The notes under the pieces are model-generated. The model was not told the origin of the DNA. It saw only the letters and a program-made list of their open reading frames with translations, and ran no database searches. A program made the position numbers and the translations under genes. DNA of 52,090 bases from CAXBDP01 sp964598395 (lineage in GTDB: Bacteria > Bacteroidota > Bacteroidia > Cytophagales > Cyclobacteriaceae), in NCBI GenBank assembly GCA_964598395.1, contig CAZRBW010000015.1, forward strand, positions 1 through 52,090, given 5' to 3'. Shown here one piece after another: positions 34,303 through 43,748 of the stretch; the stretch's first letter is position 1, and the number at the start of each line of letters is the position of its first letter.

Positions 34303-35373
34303 ATGATTCGCGACCCTCTTACCATCGATATTCATACGCATATTTTGCCCAAAACATGGCCCAACTTGCAGGAACGCTACGGTTATGGCGGTTTTGTGCG
34401 ACTGGAGCATCATAAGCCATGCTGTGCTCGCATGATGATCGACGATAAGTTTTTTCGCGAGATACAAGACAATTGCTGGGATCCGACAGTACGGATGCAC
34501 GATTGCGATTTGCACAATGTAGATGTGCAAGTTTTGTCCACAGTTCCTGTTATGTTTTCTTATTGGGCCAAGCCTCGAGATGCTTACGATTTAAGTCAAA
34601 TTCTCAACAATCATATCGCCAGTGTGGTGCAAGATTACCCTCGCCGATTTGTAGGTTTGGGTACGCTGCCAATGCAATCCCCCGATTTGGCTATCAAAGA
34701 ATTGGAAAGATGCGTGAAAGGATTAGGGCTTGCAGGCGTGCAAATTGGAAGCCATGTGAATGATTGGAATCTGGATGCGCCAGAGCTATTTCCGGTATTT
34801 CAGGCAGCCGAAGAATTGGGTGCTTGTATATTCGTGCACCCTTGGGATATGATGGCCAAAGAGAAAATGCCCAAATATTGGCTGCCTTGGTTGGTAGGAA
34901 TGCCAGCGGAATCTAGCCTTGCTATTTGCTCAATGATATTCGGTGGTGTGTTCGAACGATTGCCAAATCTGCGCGTGGCATTTGCACATGGAGGAGGCTC
35001 ATTTCCAGCGACTATTGGACGCATAGAGCATGGATTCAATGTGCGCCCCGACCTTTGTGCGGTGGACAATCCTTTTAATCCCAAGAACTATCTTGGGAAG
35101 TTTTATTTAGACTCATTGGTGCATGAACCGCAAATGTTACGATTTATTGTTGATCTAATTGGCGAAGACTTTATAGCTTTGGGCTCTGATTACCCTTTCC
35201 CACTTGGAGAACTTTCTCCAGGTAAGCTCATTCGAAATGCAGGTTTCGATGGACGAGTAAGTCAAAAATTGCTACAGAATAATGCCCTAAATTGGCTGGG
35301 AAGGAGTGTTGATAATTTTTTAGATAATGACCAAAGAATACCTAGAAACCCCAATTGGGAAAATAGAGATTAG
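34303..35373 (+). CDS. 2-amino-3-carboxymuconate-6-semialdehyde decarboxylase (ACMSD)
   Basis: 356 residues from ATG 34303 (a GTG at 34258 would overlap haaO and adds no family sequence). It is an amidohydrolase-fold decarboxylase. Metal ligands are IDIHTHILP near the N-terminus, a central His (ACIFVHPWD), AFAHGGG and GSDYPFPLGE. It converts ACMS, made by HaaO, to 2-aminomuconate semialdehyde and so diverts flux away from quinolinate and NAD. Its 3' end is overlapped for 47 bases by the ogt reading frame. Confidence 0.95.
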   Translation: MIRDPLTIDIHTHILPKTWPNLQERYGYGGFVRLEHHKPCCARMMIDDKFFREIQDNCWDPTVRMHDCDLHNVDVQVLSTVPVMFSYWAKPRDAYDLSQILNNHIASVVQDYPRRFVGLGTLPMQSPDLAIKELERCVKGLGLAGVQIGSHVNDWNLDAPELFPVFQAAEELGACIFVHPWDMMAKEKMPKYWLPWLVGMPAESSLAICSMIFGGVFERLPNLRVAFAHGGGSFPATIGRIEHGFNVRPDLCAVDNPFNPKNYLGKFYLDSLVHEPQMLRFIVDLIGEDFIALGSDYPFPLGELSPGKLIRNAGFDGRVSQKLLQNNALNWLGRSVDNFLDNDQRIPRNPNWENRD

Positions 35374-35812
35374 TGGAAATGAAGACACTATTTTCTCCAT
35401 CACTTTTGTAGATGAAACTGCCGAAGAAATCACGTCTAGATTTATACCCAAAGAAATAGCCAAATGCATCGAACAGTTGCAAGAGTATTTCAATGGCGAG
35501 CGTACTGAATTTGAGCTGAATCTGGGCGAAAGAGGCACAGACTATCAGCGGAAAGTTTGGGCGGAAATTGCCAAAATTCCTAAAGGAAAAACAATCAGCT
35601 ATAAAAAGTTGGGTGAGCTAATAGGTGATACTTCCCCAAGAGCAATTGGCAATGCCACTGGCAAAAATCCATACTTGATTGTAGTTCCTTGCCATAGAGT
35701 AATGGGCACATCGGGCGATCTTACCGGATACGCGGGAGGAAAAACCAGAAAAGAGTGGTTGTTGAAATTTGAAAATGCCCTAAATGTGCCCCAACAGCTT
35801 TCTTTATTTTAA
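35327..35812 (+). CDS. ogt: methylated-DNA--protein-cysteine methyltransferase
   Basis: 161 residues. A suicidal repair protein that moves the methyl group from O6-methylguanine to its own Cys122 in VVPCHRVMG. The ASL domain has KGKTISYKKLGELIG and the RAIGNA segment. It is the short form without an Ada regulatory domain. The ATG lies 47 bases inside the end of the ACMSD gene, so a repair gene is embedded in a catabolic operon. One octamer (35732-35739) is read as Ala-Gly-Gly just after the active site. Confidence 0.95.
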   Translation: MTKEYLETPIGKIEISGNEDTIFSITFVDETAEEITSRFIPKEIAKCIEQLQEYFNGERTEFELNLGERGTDYQRKVWAEIAKIPKGKTISYKKLGELIGDTSPRAIGNATGKNPYLIVVPCHRVMGTSGDLTGYAGGKTRKEWLLKFENALNVPQQLSLF

Positions 35813-35863
35813 TTATTGAAAACCAATAGCCATTTTTGAGGTTCCATTGTTTTAGCTTTCGCC

Positions 35864-37126
35864 ATGAACTTCGAATACACAGAAAATTTTGCCCAAACTA
35901 GAGATCAGCAAGATCCATTAAAATCATTTAGAGAAGAGTTTACTTTTCCACAGGTAAATGGCCAAGATGCCATCTATTTTTGTGGTAATTCACTCGGCTT
36001 GCAACCAAAGCTGGCGCGTGAATATGTAAACAGAGAACTAGATCAATGGGCAAACTTAGGTGTTGAAGGACATTTCAATGGAGAAAGGCCATGGGCAAAA
36101 TACCATCACCTTTTCAAAAAATCAGTAGCTGAACTGGTAGGAGCGCAGGAGGATGAAGTGGTGATTATGAATAATCTCACTACGAATCTTCATTTGCTCA
36201 TCGTTTCATTCTATTGGCCGCATGGTGAGCGATACAAGATTTTGACCGAAGCAGGAAGTTTCCCTTCTGATATATATGCTTTGGAATCACAAGTGAAGCA
36301 TCATGGCTACGATCCCGAAGATGCAATATTGGAACTCGCACCTCGCGAAGGTGAGTACACCCTAAGAGAAGAAGATATTTTGGCTGCCATCGAGCAATAC
36401 AAAGATGAGCTTGCTATGGTGCTTTTTCCAGGCATACAATATTATACTGGGCAATTAATGCCGATGGAGATCATCACCAAAGAGGCGCATAAAGTAGGCG
36501 CTACGGTTGGTTTCGATTTGGCGCATGCTGCAGGTAATGTGCCTGTAGAACTGCATAAATGGAATGTGGATTTTGCAGTGTGGTGTACGTACAAATATCT
36601 AAATAGCGGGCCAGGCTCCGTAGGTGGAGCATTTGTGAACGAAAGATTCGCGCAGGACAATGAAATTCCACGTTTTGCCGGCTGGTGGGGATACAATGAA
36701 AGTAAGCGTTTCAAAATGGAAAGTGGCTTTGAGCCTATGTATGGCGCAGATGGCTGGCAATTGAGCAATGCCAATATACTTGGAACTGCCGCACACCTTG
36801 CTTCCATGGAGCTTTTCCAAAAGGCTGGAATGGCACAGCTGCGCCAGAAGAGTCTCGAACTTACGGCTTATCTTGAGTTTGTTATTAAAACAATTGATAA
36901 ACAAAATATCATCACTATCATCACTCCTGAAAACCCTCAGGAACGAGGCGCTCAATTGTCGCTATTGATAAGTGAAAATGGACGAGCACTATTTGATAAT
37001 TTGATGGCTGCAGGCGTAATCGGTGATTGGCGCGAACCAGATGTTATCCGCTTGGCTCCAACACCGATGTACAATAGCTTTATGGATGTGTATAAGTTTG
37101 GGCAGATTTTAGAGAAATTTATCTAA
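35864..37126 (+). CDS. kynU: kynureninase
   Basis: 420 residues. A PLP enzyme that cleaves 3-hydroxykynurenine (or kynurenine) to 3-hydroxyanthranilate (or anthranilate) and alanine. The cofactor lysine is Lys244 in WCTYKYLNSGPG; the preceding FDLAHAAGN gives the Asp that contacts the pyridine ring. The NSLGLQPK motif near the N-terminus is typical. It lies 51 bases after ogt. Confidence 0.96.
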   Translation: MNFEYTENFAQTRDQQDPLKSFREEFTFPQVNGQDAIYFCGNSLGLQPKLAREYVNRELDQWANLGVEGHFNGERPWAKYHHLFKKSVAELVGAQEDEVVIMNNLTTNLHLLIVSFYWPHGERYKILTEAGSFPSDIYALESQVKHHGYDPEDAILELAPREGEYTLREEDILAAIEQYKDELAMVLFPGIQYYTGQLMPMEIITKEAHKVGATVGFDLAHAAGNVPVELHKWNVDFAVWCTYKYLNSGPGSVGGAFVNERFAQDNEIPRFAGWWGYNESKRFKMESGFEPMYGADGWQLSNANILGTAAHLASMELFQKAGMAQLRQKSLELTAYLEFVIKTIDKQNIITIITPENPQERGAQLSLLISENGRALFDNLMAAGVIGDWREPDVIRLAPTPMYNSFMDVYKFGQILEKFI

Positions 37127-37165
37127 AATTTCGTTGTTTTGGAATCAGGCTGACCTATTCTCAAA

Positions 37166-38002
37166 ATGAAGCAAGCGGTTCCCATACAGACAATCCATCT
37201 TTTTCCAGTCTTGGATGAAATGCTCATTTCCTTTTTGGCGTCTTTGTCGAAAGAGGATTGGCAGAAATCTACTATAGCCAAAAAATGGAAGGTGCGAGAT
37301 ATTGCCACCCATTTGCTCGATGGAAATGTCCGAACCATATCGATGCTTCGTGACGGCCATTTTGTTGCTCCCACTAATCCGATACATTCCTATCAGGATT
37401 TGGTTGTTTATCTGAACGACTTAAATGCTGAATGGACTAAGGCTAGTGAGCGACTTAGCCCAAAAGTGATTTTGGACTTGCTGCAACATACTGGTAAGCA
37501 ATATTGCACATACTTAGCTACTCTCGATCCATTCGAAGAAGCTGTGTTTTCAGTGGCTTGGGCCGGTGAAGAAAAATCGCTGAACTGGTTTCATATCGCC
37601 AGAGAATACACCGAAAAGTTTATCCATCAACAGCAAATTAGAGATGCCTTTGGCGATAAAGGATTAATGCGCAAAGATTTGTTTTATCCATTTATCCACA
37701 CATTTATGCAAGGATTGCCGCATACTTTTCGAGATGTATTTGCGGAGCATGGAACTGCTATCAAAGTATCTATTACCACCGAGATTGGCGGCGATTGGTA
37801 TTTGCAGAAGAATGTTAGCAAATGGGAATTGACTGCTGATATACCGCAAGCGTTCGCAGCAGAAATTGCCATATCACCAGATATTGCTTGGAAGTTGTTT
37901 TCCAAAGGAATGAAGTTAGATGAAGCTAAATCCTTGGTGGAGATAAAAGGCAATCAGGAATTGGGCGAAAGAGTGCTTAACATGGTATCCGTGATGGCTT
38001 AG
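37166..38002 (+). CDS. DinB-like maleylpyruvate-isomerase N-terminal domain protein
   Basis: 278 residues. The first 160 or so fit the mycothiol-dependent maleylpyruvate isomerase N-terminal / DinB four-helix metal-binding domain: WKVRDIATHLLDGN gives the first His, and WFHIAREYTEKFIHQQQIRDA gives the other two. The C-terminal about 90 residues look like an SCP2-like domain (PQAFAAEIAISPDIAWKLFSKGM). It is 39 bases after kynU and probably in the same transcript, but whether it acts on an open-ring kynurenine product is not known. Confidence 0.8.
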   Translation: MKQAVPIQTIHLFPVLDEMLISFLASLSKEDWQKSTIAKKWKVRDIATHLLDGNVRTISMLRDGHFVAPTNPIHSYQDLVVYLNDLNAEWTKASERLSPKVILDLLQHTGKQYCTYLATLDPFEEAVFSVAWAGEEKSLNWFHIAREYTEKFIHQQQIRDAFGDKGLMRKDLFYPFIHTFMQGLPHTFRDVFAEHGTAIKVSITTEIGGDWYLQKNVSKWELTADIPQAFAAEIAISPDIAWKLFSKGMKLDEAKSLVEIKGNQELGERVLNMVSVMA

Positions 38003-38200
38003 TTATCGTAACTTTTTCCGCCAGATAATCAGCATTAGTAAGCCGAGTAAAGAACTCACAACAGTTACAATTCCTAAAATCCACTTATCCTCTTTTGGCA
38101 ATTTAGATCTCAAGCCGATGGTAAGCACCGTTGCTATTATGATAAAATGAATAGCTAAAGCAATGGTTAAGGTCGGAAACTCTGTTGCAAATCGGATCAT
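38003..38200 (-). CDS. small two-helix membrane protein
   Basis: 65 residues with two membrane helices (about 10-29 and 39-59), a short charged loop (RSKLPKEDKW) and a basic C-terminus (WRKKLR). It resembles the PLDc_N-type small membrane proteins of Bacteroidota but has no catalytic domain. The amphipathic layout and ATG start support a real gene. Its stop codon abuts the stop of the convergent gene with no bases between. Confidence 0.6.
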   Translation of the reverse strand: MIRFATEFPTLTIALAIHFIIIATVLTIGLRSKLPKEDKWILGIVTVVSSLLGLLMLIIWRKKLR

Positions 38201-38380
38201 AATATTGGTTAAGGTTAAATCAGAAACTCAATCAAAGGCATTGCAAATTGGTAAACAAATTAAATTCTCATTAGAATTTGAGCTTAAATAGAACTATAAG
38301 CAAATTAAATAAAAAAAAACTAACAGGTGAATTTAGGTGAATTTTTTTATTCACTATATTTCATGAGCAATCCTAACTAG

Positions 38381-40657
38381 ATGAAAAAACTATCCATATT
38401 AATTTTATTAGCTATTTTGCTAGGCTGCCAAAGCGAAGCCCCTAGGGAATTACCAATTGCCATTATTCCTGTTCCACAGCAGATTAGTGCGCCAAAAGGA
38501 AATTATAAAATTCCAGCTAAGCCACGAGTTTATGCTCAAGATGAAGAGGCTAAGCGCATCATTCAATTGTTCTTAGATGCTGCCAACACAGAAGCGGATT
38601 TTATTGAGGAGCCTACAAAAGCAGATTGGCAAATTCTGATTTCCGATTCTGCAACTGATACTTCTAATGAGGAAGCATACAAACTAGATATTTATTCCAA
38701 TGCAATATTGCTCCAAGCCAATTCACATGCGGGCCTATTTTATGGCGTACAAAGCTTATTGCAATTGCTACCACCCAATGAGTCGACCCAATACCTCCCG
38801 CTTTTGTCCATTACGGATAGCCCAGCATTTTCTTGGCGAGGTATGCACTTAGATGTTGCGCGCCATTTTTTTGAGATAGATTTCATCAAGAAATATCTGG
38901 ATATGATGGCCATGTATAAGATGAATCGTTTTCATTGGCATCTTACCGAAGATCAAGGCTGGCGCATCGAAATCAAGAAATATCCTTTGCTCACCGAAAA
39001 GGGAGCTTGGCGAGATGAAACGCTTATCGGCCATTACAGCGATCAGCCGCATCAGTTTGATGGCAAGCGATATGGTGGATTTTATACTCAAGAGCAAGTG
39101 AAGGAAATCGTGGCTTACGCTGCGGAACGCTACATTACCGTAGTGCCCGAAATTGAAATGCCCGGCCATGCTACCGCTGCGCTATTTGCCTACCCGGAGT
39201 TTGCCAATGACGAAGGACCAGAAAAAGTAGCCACACTATGGGGCGTTTTCGACGATATTTTCAGTCCAGAGGAGAAGACTTTTGTGTTTTTGGAAGATGT
39301 GCTCAATGAGGTAATGGATTTATTTCCAGGTGAATATATCCATATTGGTGGGGATGAAGCGCCGAAAGTAAAATGGAAAGAAAGCCAATATGCGCAAGAG
39401 CTGATAAAGCGAGAAGGCTTGGCAGATGAGTTTGAATTGCAAAGCTGGTTTATCAGAAGAGTAGAGAAAATAATAAATGCAAGAGGTAAGAAATTGCTTG
39501 GCTGGGATGAAATATTGGAAGGCGGCCTATCACCCACGGCCACTGTGATGTCCTGGCGTGGAGAAGCGGGAGGAATAGAAGCTGCTAAGCATGGAAACGA
39601 CGTAGTGATGACTCCCGGTTTCGCGCTGTATTTCGATCATTATCAAGGAGATCCGAAATTCGAACCAACTGCTATTGGTGGCCTTACCACCCTTGCCGAT
39701 GTGTACAAATACCACCCGCTTCCCGCCGAACTTAGTGCCGAGGAGCAATCACATATTTTGGGTGCGCAAGCCAATGTTTGGACAGAATATATTCCAACAT
39801 CTGATCAAGTAGAATATATGGTTTTTCCTCGTATGCTGGCTTTATCGGAAGTAGTTTGGAGTGGAGCTAATAAGAAGAATTTTGAAAATTTTCAATCAAG
39901 ACTAGCGTATCATTTACCACTGCTCGAAGCCAAAAATATCAATTACAGATTGCCAGAGCCAATGGGTTTAGGTGGAAATAGGGTGCAATTGGAAAGCAGT
40001 TTTGAGCTAAATCTTCAGTCCATTTTGCCAAATGCAGAGATCCGATATACGCTAGATGGTACCTTGCCAAATGCAAGATCCACACATTACAGTAAGCCAG
40101 TGAGAATAGAAATTCCCATGGATGCCAGCCTTAAAGTGATGGCCATTGCGATAAGTGAAAAAGGTCGCCAAAGTGCGCCAGCTATCGGCACTTATACCAG
40201 ACAAGATCCGTTGCCAGCTATGCAAATAGATGATGCGAAAAATACAGTAGGCTTAACTGCGCAATATTTTAAACAAAACTTCAGAACAGTAAGTCAATTA
40301 GCCGATGCTGAGCCCGTGACTTCCTATAAGCTGACTATTCCACAGATTCCTGCAGAAGTGATTGAATCGGTATTTGGGCTTAAGATTGATGGAATATTTG
40401 TAGCCAAGGAAGCGGGCATTTACGAATTTGAGTTGACAAGTGATGATGGAAGTATGCTGAAAATAGGTAATAGAGAAGTGATCAATCATGATGGGCTACA
40501 TGGCCCAACTGCCAAAAATGGACAGATTGCTTTGGAAGAAGGGAACCACCCAATCCAAATTTTGTATTTCGATGCAGGTGGAGGATATGGCTTGAAATTG
40601 AGAGTGAAAGAACCAAGTGGACCTTGGAGAGAAGTCACGACAGATGATTTTCATTGA
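38381..40657 (+). CDS. GH20 beta-N-acetylhexosaminidase, lipoprotein
   Basis: 758 residues. Lipobox Cys16 (LLGCQSE). A GH20b N-terminal domain (about 25-145) precedes the GH20 barrel (about 150-510) with the catalytic pair Asp325-Glu326 in HIGGDEAPK. A CHB_HEX_C-type domain (about 535-605) and a C-terminal PA14 domain (about 620-755, FELTSDDGSMLKIG) follow. It removes terminal GlcNAc/GalNAc, probably from chitin fragments or peptidoglycan-derived sugars, at the outer membrane. Two octamers lie in it (38794, 39566). It separates kynU from kmo. Confidence 0.95.
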   Translation: MKKLSILILLAILLGCQSEAPRELPIAIIPVPQQISAPKGNYKIPAKPRVYAQDEEAKRIIQLFLDAANTEADFIEEPTKADWQILISDSATDTSNEEAYKLDIYSNAILLQANSHAGLFYGVQSLLQLLPPNESTQYLPLLSITDSPAFSWRGMHLDVARHFFEIDFIKKYLDMMAMYKMNRFHWHLTEDQGWRIEIKKYPLLTEKGAWRDETLIGHYSDQPHQFDGKRYGGFYTQEQVKEIVAYAAERYITVVPEIEMPGHATAALFAYPEFANDEGPEKVATLWGVFDDIFSPEEKTFVFLEDVLNEVMDLFPGEYIHIGGDEAPKVKWKESQYAQELIKREGLADEFELQSWFIRRVEKIINARGKKLLGWDEILEGGLSPTATVMSWRGEAGGIEAAKHGNDVVMTPGFALYFDHYQGDPKFEPTAIGGLTTLADVYKYHPLPAELSAEEQSHILGAQANVWTEYIPTSDQVEYMVFPRMLALSEVVWSGANKKNFENFQSRLAYHLPLLEAKNINYRLPEPMGLGGNRVQLESSFELNLQSILPNAEIRYTLDGTLPNARSTHYSKPVRIEIPMDASLKVMAIAISEKGRQSAPAIGTYTRQDPLPAMQIDDAKNTVGLTAQYFKQNFRTVSQLADAEPVTSYKLTIPQIPAEVIESVFGLKIDGIFVAKEAGIYEFELTSDDGSMLKIGNREVINHDGLHGPTAKNGQIALEEGNHPIQILYFDAGGGYGLKLRVKEPSGPWREVTTDDFH

Positions 40658-40742
40658 TTGAATGAAGTGGATAATCGCTTGAGAAACCTCCCGCCATTTT
40701 TTATACCTGCATTCATGATTATCTTAGCATAAATCCACAAGA

Positions 40743-42077
40743 ATGAGCCAGCTACCCAATAACCATATTATTATTCTTGGAGCCGGATTATGCGGCTCTA
40801 TGTTGGCCATTTATTTAGCCAAGCGAGGTTTTCAGGTATCAGTTTTTGAGAAAAGACCCGACCTACGCAAAAGTGAATTAGCTGCTGGCAGATCTATCAA
40901 TTTGGCATTGAGCCATAGGGGACTCAAGTGTTTTGAGCAAATTGGCTTAATCGATAAAGTGCGGCAGTTAGCCATTCCCATGCACGGGCGCACCATGCAC
41001 GATTTGGAAGGTAATCTCACATTTCAACCTTATGGCAAGCAGGGGCAGTTTATTAATTCCATCTCTCGTTCGGGTCTAAACGCCCTCTTACTTGATGCAG
41101 CAGAGGAAGCTGGAGCCACTTTGTATTTTGGCCAAGCGTGCAAAAATGTGGACATCAAAACCGCTGAAGTTTGGCTGGAAGATGGCCGTAATTTTAAAGC
41201 GGATTTTATATTCGGTGCCGATGGCGCATTTTCTATTTTGAGAAGCAAATTGATGCGCAACGATCGTTTCAATTATTCACAACATTTTATTGAGCATGGC
41301 TACAAGGAATTGAGCTTTCCTGCCAAAGCTGGCGAGTTTTCCATTGAACCAAATAGCCTCCATATATGGCCTAGAGGCGGTTTTATGATGATTGCTTTGC
41401 CCAATCTGGACAAGTCTTTTACGGTTACATTATTCCTACCCTTCGAAGGTGCCAATTCATTTGAGCATTTGGATACACCAGAAAATTTAAAGGCTTTTTT
41501 CCAGCAGTATTTTCCAGATTCGCTTGAGAATTTACCTGACCTGCAAGAGCAATTTCAGCATAACCCAACATCCTCGCTGGTGACGGTAAAGTGCTATCCC
41601 TGGCATCGAGCCAAAGCTATGGTAATTGGTGATGCAGCGCATGCCATTGTGCCATTTTACGGACAAGGAATGAATGCCGCCTTTGAAGATTGCTATGTGC
41701 TCAACAGCATGATGGACGATTTCGATGGCGATTGGGAAGCTTTGGCCAGCAGGTTTCAGCAAGTTCGGAAGCCCGATGCTGATGCCATTGCCGATTTGGC
41801 TTTGCACAATTTTATCGAAATGCGCGATAGCGTTGCCGATGAAGCATTTCTATTGCAAAAGAAGATTGAAGCCCGCTTGCATCAAGCCTATCCCGACAAA
41901 TGGATTCCGCTCTACACGATGGTTACTTTTAGCGATTTGCGCTACAGCGAAGCTCTCAAAAGAGGCCGAGTGCAAGATGCTGTAATGAAGGAATATATGA
42001 GCAAAGCCGACTTTTCGCACAATCCTGAGGAAGAAAATTTGGCTGAAATTATAACTCTTCTGGATGCGAGAAGTTAG
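40743..42077 (+). CDS. kmo: kynurenine 3-monooxygenase
   Basis: 444 residues. An FAD hydroxylase converting L-kynurenine to 3-hydroxykynurenine with NADPH and oxygen. The dinucleotide motif is IILGAGLCGSMLAIYLAKRG; the second FAD motif is VIGDAAHAIVPFYGQGMNAAFED. RSINLALSHRG is typical of KMO. Together with KynU, HaaO and ACMSD it gives four successive steps of tryptophan breakdown. Tryptophan dioxygenase and formamidase are not in the window. An octamer (40687-40694) lies between GH20 and kmo. Confidence 0.95.
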   Translation: MSQLPNNHIIILGAGLCGSMLAIYLAKRGFQVSVFEKRPDLRKSELAAGRSINLALSHRGLKCFEQIGLIDKVRQLAIPMHGRTMHDLEGNLTFQPYGKQGQFINSISRSGLNALLLDAAEEAGATLYFGQACKNVDIKTAEVWLEDGRNFKADFIFGADGAFSILRSKLMRNDRFNYSQHFIEHGYKELSFPAKAGEFSIEPNSLHIWPRGGFMMIALPNLDKSFTVTLFLPFEGANSFEHLDTPENLKAFFQQYFPDSLENLPDLQEQFQHNPTSSLVTVKCYPWHRAKAMVIGDAAHAIVPFYGQGMNAAFEDCYVLNSMMDDFDGDWEALASRFQQVRKPDADAIADLALHNFIEMRDSVADEAFLLQKKIEARLHQAYPDKWIPLYTMVTFSDLRYSEALKRGRVQDAVMKEYMSKADFSHNPEEENLAEIITLLDARS

Positions 42078-42126
42078 TTTACTACTCAATGGTAAAAGGG
42101 CAAAATAAGCCTTCGAAATAGCTAAT

Positions 42127-43748
42127 ATGAAAAAAGCCATCATCATCGGTTCTGGCATTGCAGGTTTGGCAGCTGCCGTGAGGCTAAAGCTCAAAGGCTA
42201 CGATGTGGAAGTATTCGAAGCCAACAGTTATGCAGGAGGTAAATTGTCCGAAATACAGCTCGGCGCCTATCGCTTCGATGCGGGACCTTCGCTATTTACC
42301 ATGCCCGAGTTGGTCGATGAGCTTTTTACAGCTGCCGGCAAAAACCCAAAGGATTACTTCAATTACCAACAGTTAGCAGAAAGCTGCCGATATTTTTGGG
42401 AGGATGGCACCCAACTCACCGCTTCCAGCAATCGAGCCGAGCTCTTCCTGGAAATTGAAACTAAACTTGGCGAACCCGCTGCCAATCTGGAAAAAGCCTT
42501 AAGCAAAAGTGCAGCACTGTACGATACTTTGGCGGACCTGTTTATGTTTAAGCCCATACACAAGTTGAGCACTTGGCTGGGGCCCAAAGCCTTCAAAGCT
42601 TACACTCGATTGCATACGCTCAACTTCAATCGCAGTATGGCCGATGAAAACCGACGACTTTTCAAAACTGAAAAGGCGGTGCAGCTTTTCAATCGCTATG
42701 CGACCTACAATGGCTCCGATCCATATCAGGCACCTGCCACGCTCAATATCATACCGCATTTGGAGTTTAATAGAGGCGCATTTTTTCCAANNNNNNNNNN
42801 NNNNNNNNNNNNNNNNNNNNNNNNNNNNNNNNNNNNNNNNNNNNNNNNNNNNNNNNNNNNNNNNNNNNNNNNNNNNNNNNNNNNNNNNNNGCCACGCTCA
42901 ATATCATACCGCATTTGGAGTTTAATAGAGGCGCATTTTTTCCAATTGGTGGGATGCATTCCATTACCCAATCCATCCTCAAACTAGCGCAGGATTTAGG
43001 TGTAAGCTTCAATTTTGGCCATAAGGTAGAGGAGATTAAAATTGAAAATAAAGCCTGCAAAGCCGTGAAGGTAAATGGCCAATGGCATAGTGCCGATTTG
43101 GTGGTGAGTAATATGGATATGGTAAATACCTATAGAAAACTGCTAAGCAATCAAAAGCAACCGGAGCGACTGCTACGCCAGCCAAAATCGAGTTCGGCAT
43201 TGATCTTTTATTGGGGAATTAAGAAAAGCTTCCCAGCGCTTGGTCTGCATAATATCTTCTTTTCAGATGATTATAAAGATGAATTTGACCAGATATTCAA
43301 CAAAGGTACTATCAGTAGCGACCCTACCATCTACGTGAACATCACTTCCAAAATGCAGCCTACAGATGCGGGTAGGGGTGGGGAAAATTGGTTTACCATG
43401 ATCAACGTGCCTAATAACCAAGGGCAAGATTGGGATCAATTAATTACCGAGGCTAAGCAAAATATGATTGCCAAACTCAGCCGCTTACTCAAAGTGGATT
43501 TGGCAGAATATATAGAGGAAGAAGACTACCTCGACCCACGCCGTATCGAATCCAAAACTTCATCATCGGCAGGCTCATTGTATGGCAATAGCTCCAACAA
43601 TCCCTATGCGGCATTTCTTCGCCACCCACACCAGCACAACAGCATTAGCAATCTGTACTTCTGCGGCGGCAGCGTCCACCCAGGTGGCGGCATTCCGCTA
43701 AGTCTTCTTTCTGCTAAGCAGATGGTGGATTATTATGTGGTGGGGTAG
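42127..43748 (+). CDS. CrtI/CrtD-family carotenoid desaturase (split by false gap)
   Basis: An FAD-dependent desaturase interrupted by 100 N. Removing the N and one copy of the 55-base duplicate leaves 1467 bases, exactly 489 codons, giving one 488-residue protein in a single frame. It starts with the dinucleotide motif AIIIGSGIAGLAAAVRL and ends with CGGSVHPGGGIPLSLLSAKQM, the CrtI-family signature. The segment RYATYNGSDPYQAPATL is closer to 1-hydroxycarotenoid 3,4-desaturases (CrtD) than to phytoene desaturases, as far as I can judge by eye. No other carotenoid gene is near. It lies 49 bases after kmo. Confidence 0.88.
42736..42790 (+). repeat. left copy of a 55-base duplicate at a scaffold gap
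   Basis: Identical over all 55 bases to 42891-42945. The two copies touch the N run directly, which is the pattern of two contig ends that overlap but were not merged. Confidence 0.95.
42791..42890. other. assembly gap of 100 N
   Basis: A run of exactly 100 N, the usual placeholder for a gap of unknown size. It is flanked by the 55-base exact duplicate, so the true gap is most likely minus 55 bases. Confidence 0.98.
42891..42945 (+). repeat. right copy of the 55-base duplicate
   Basis: Identical to 42736-42790; see the gap entry. Confidence 0.95.

Noticed and set aside
38337..38354. GTGAAT / ATTCAC inverted repeat before the GH20 gene
   Set aside because: Six-base arms in very AT-rich sequence with a T6 loop; too weak to call an operator or terminator.
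42127..43748. Carotenoid desaturase as two genes or a pseudogene
   Set aside because: The 55-base duplicate at the N run shows an unmerged overlap; collapsing it restores one frame.
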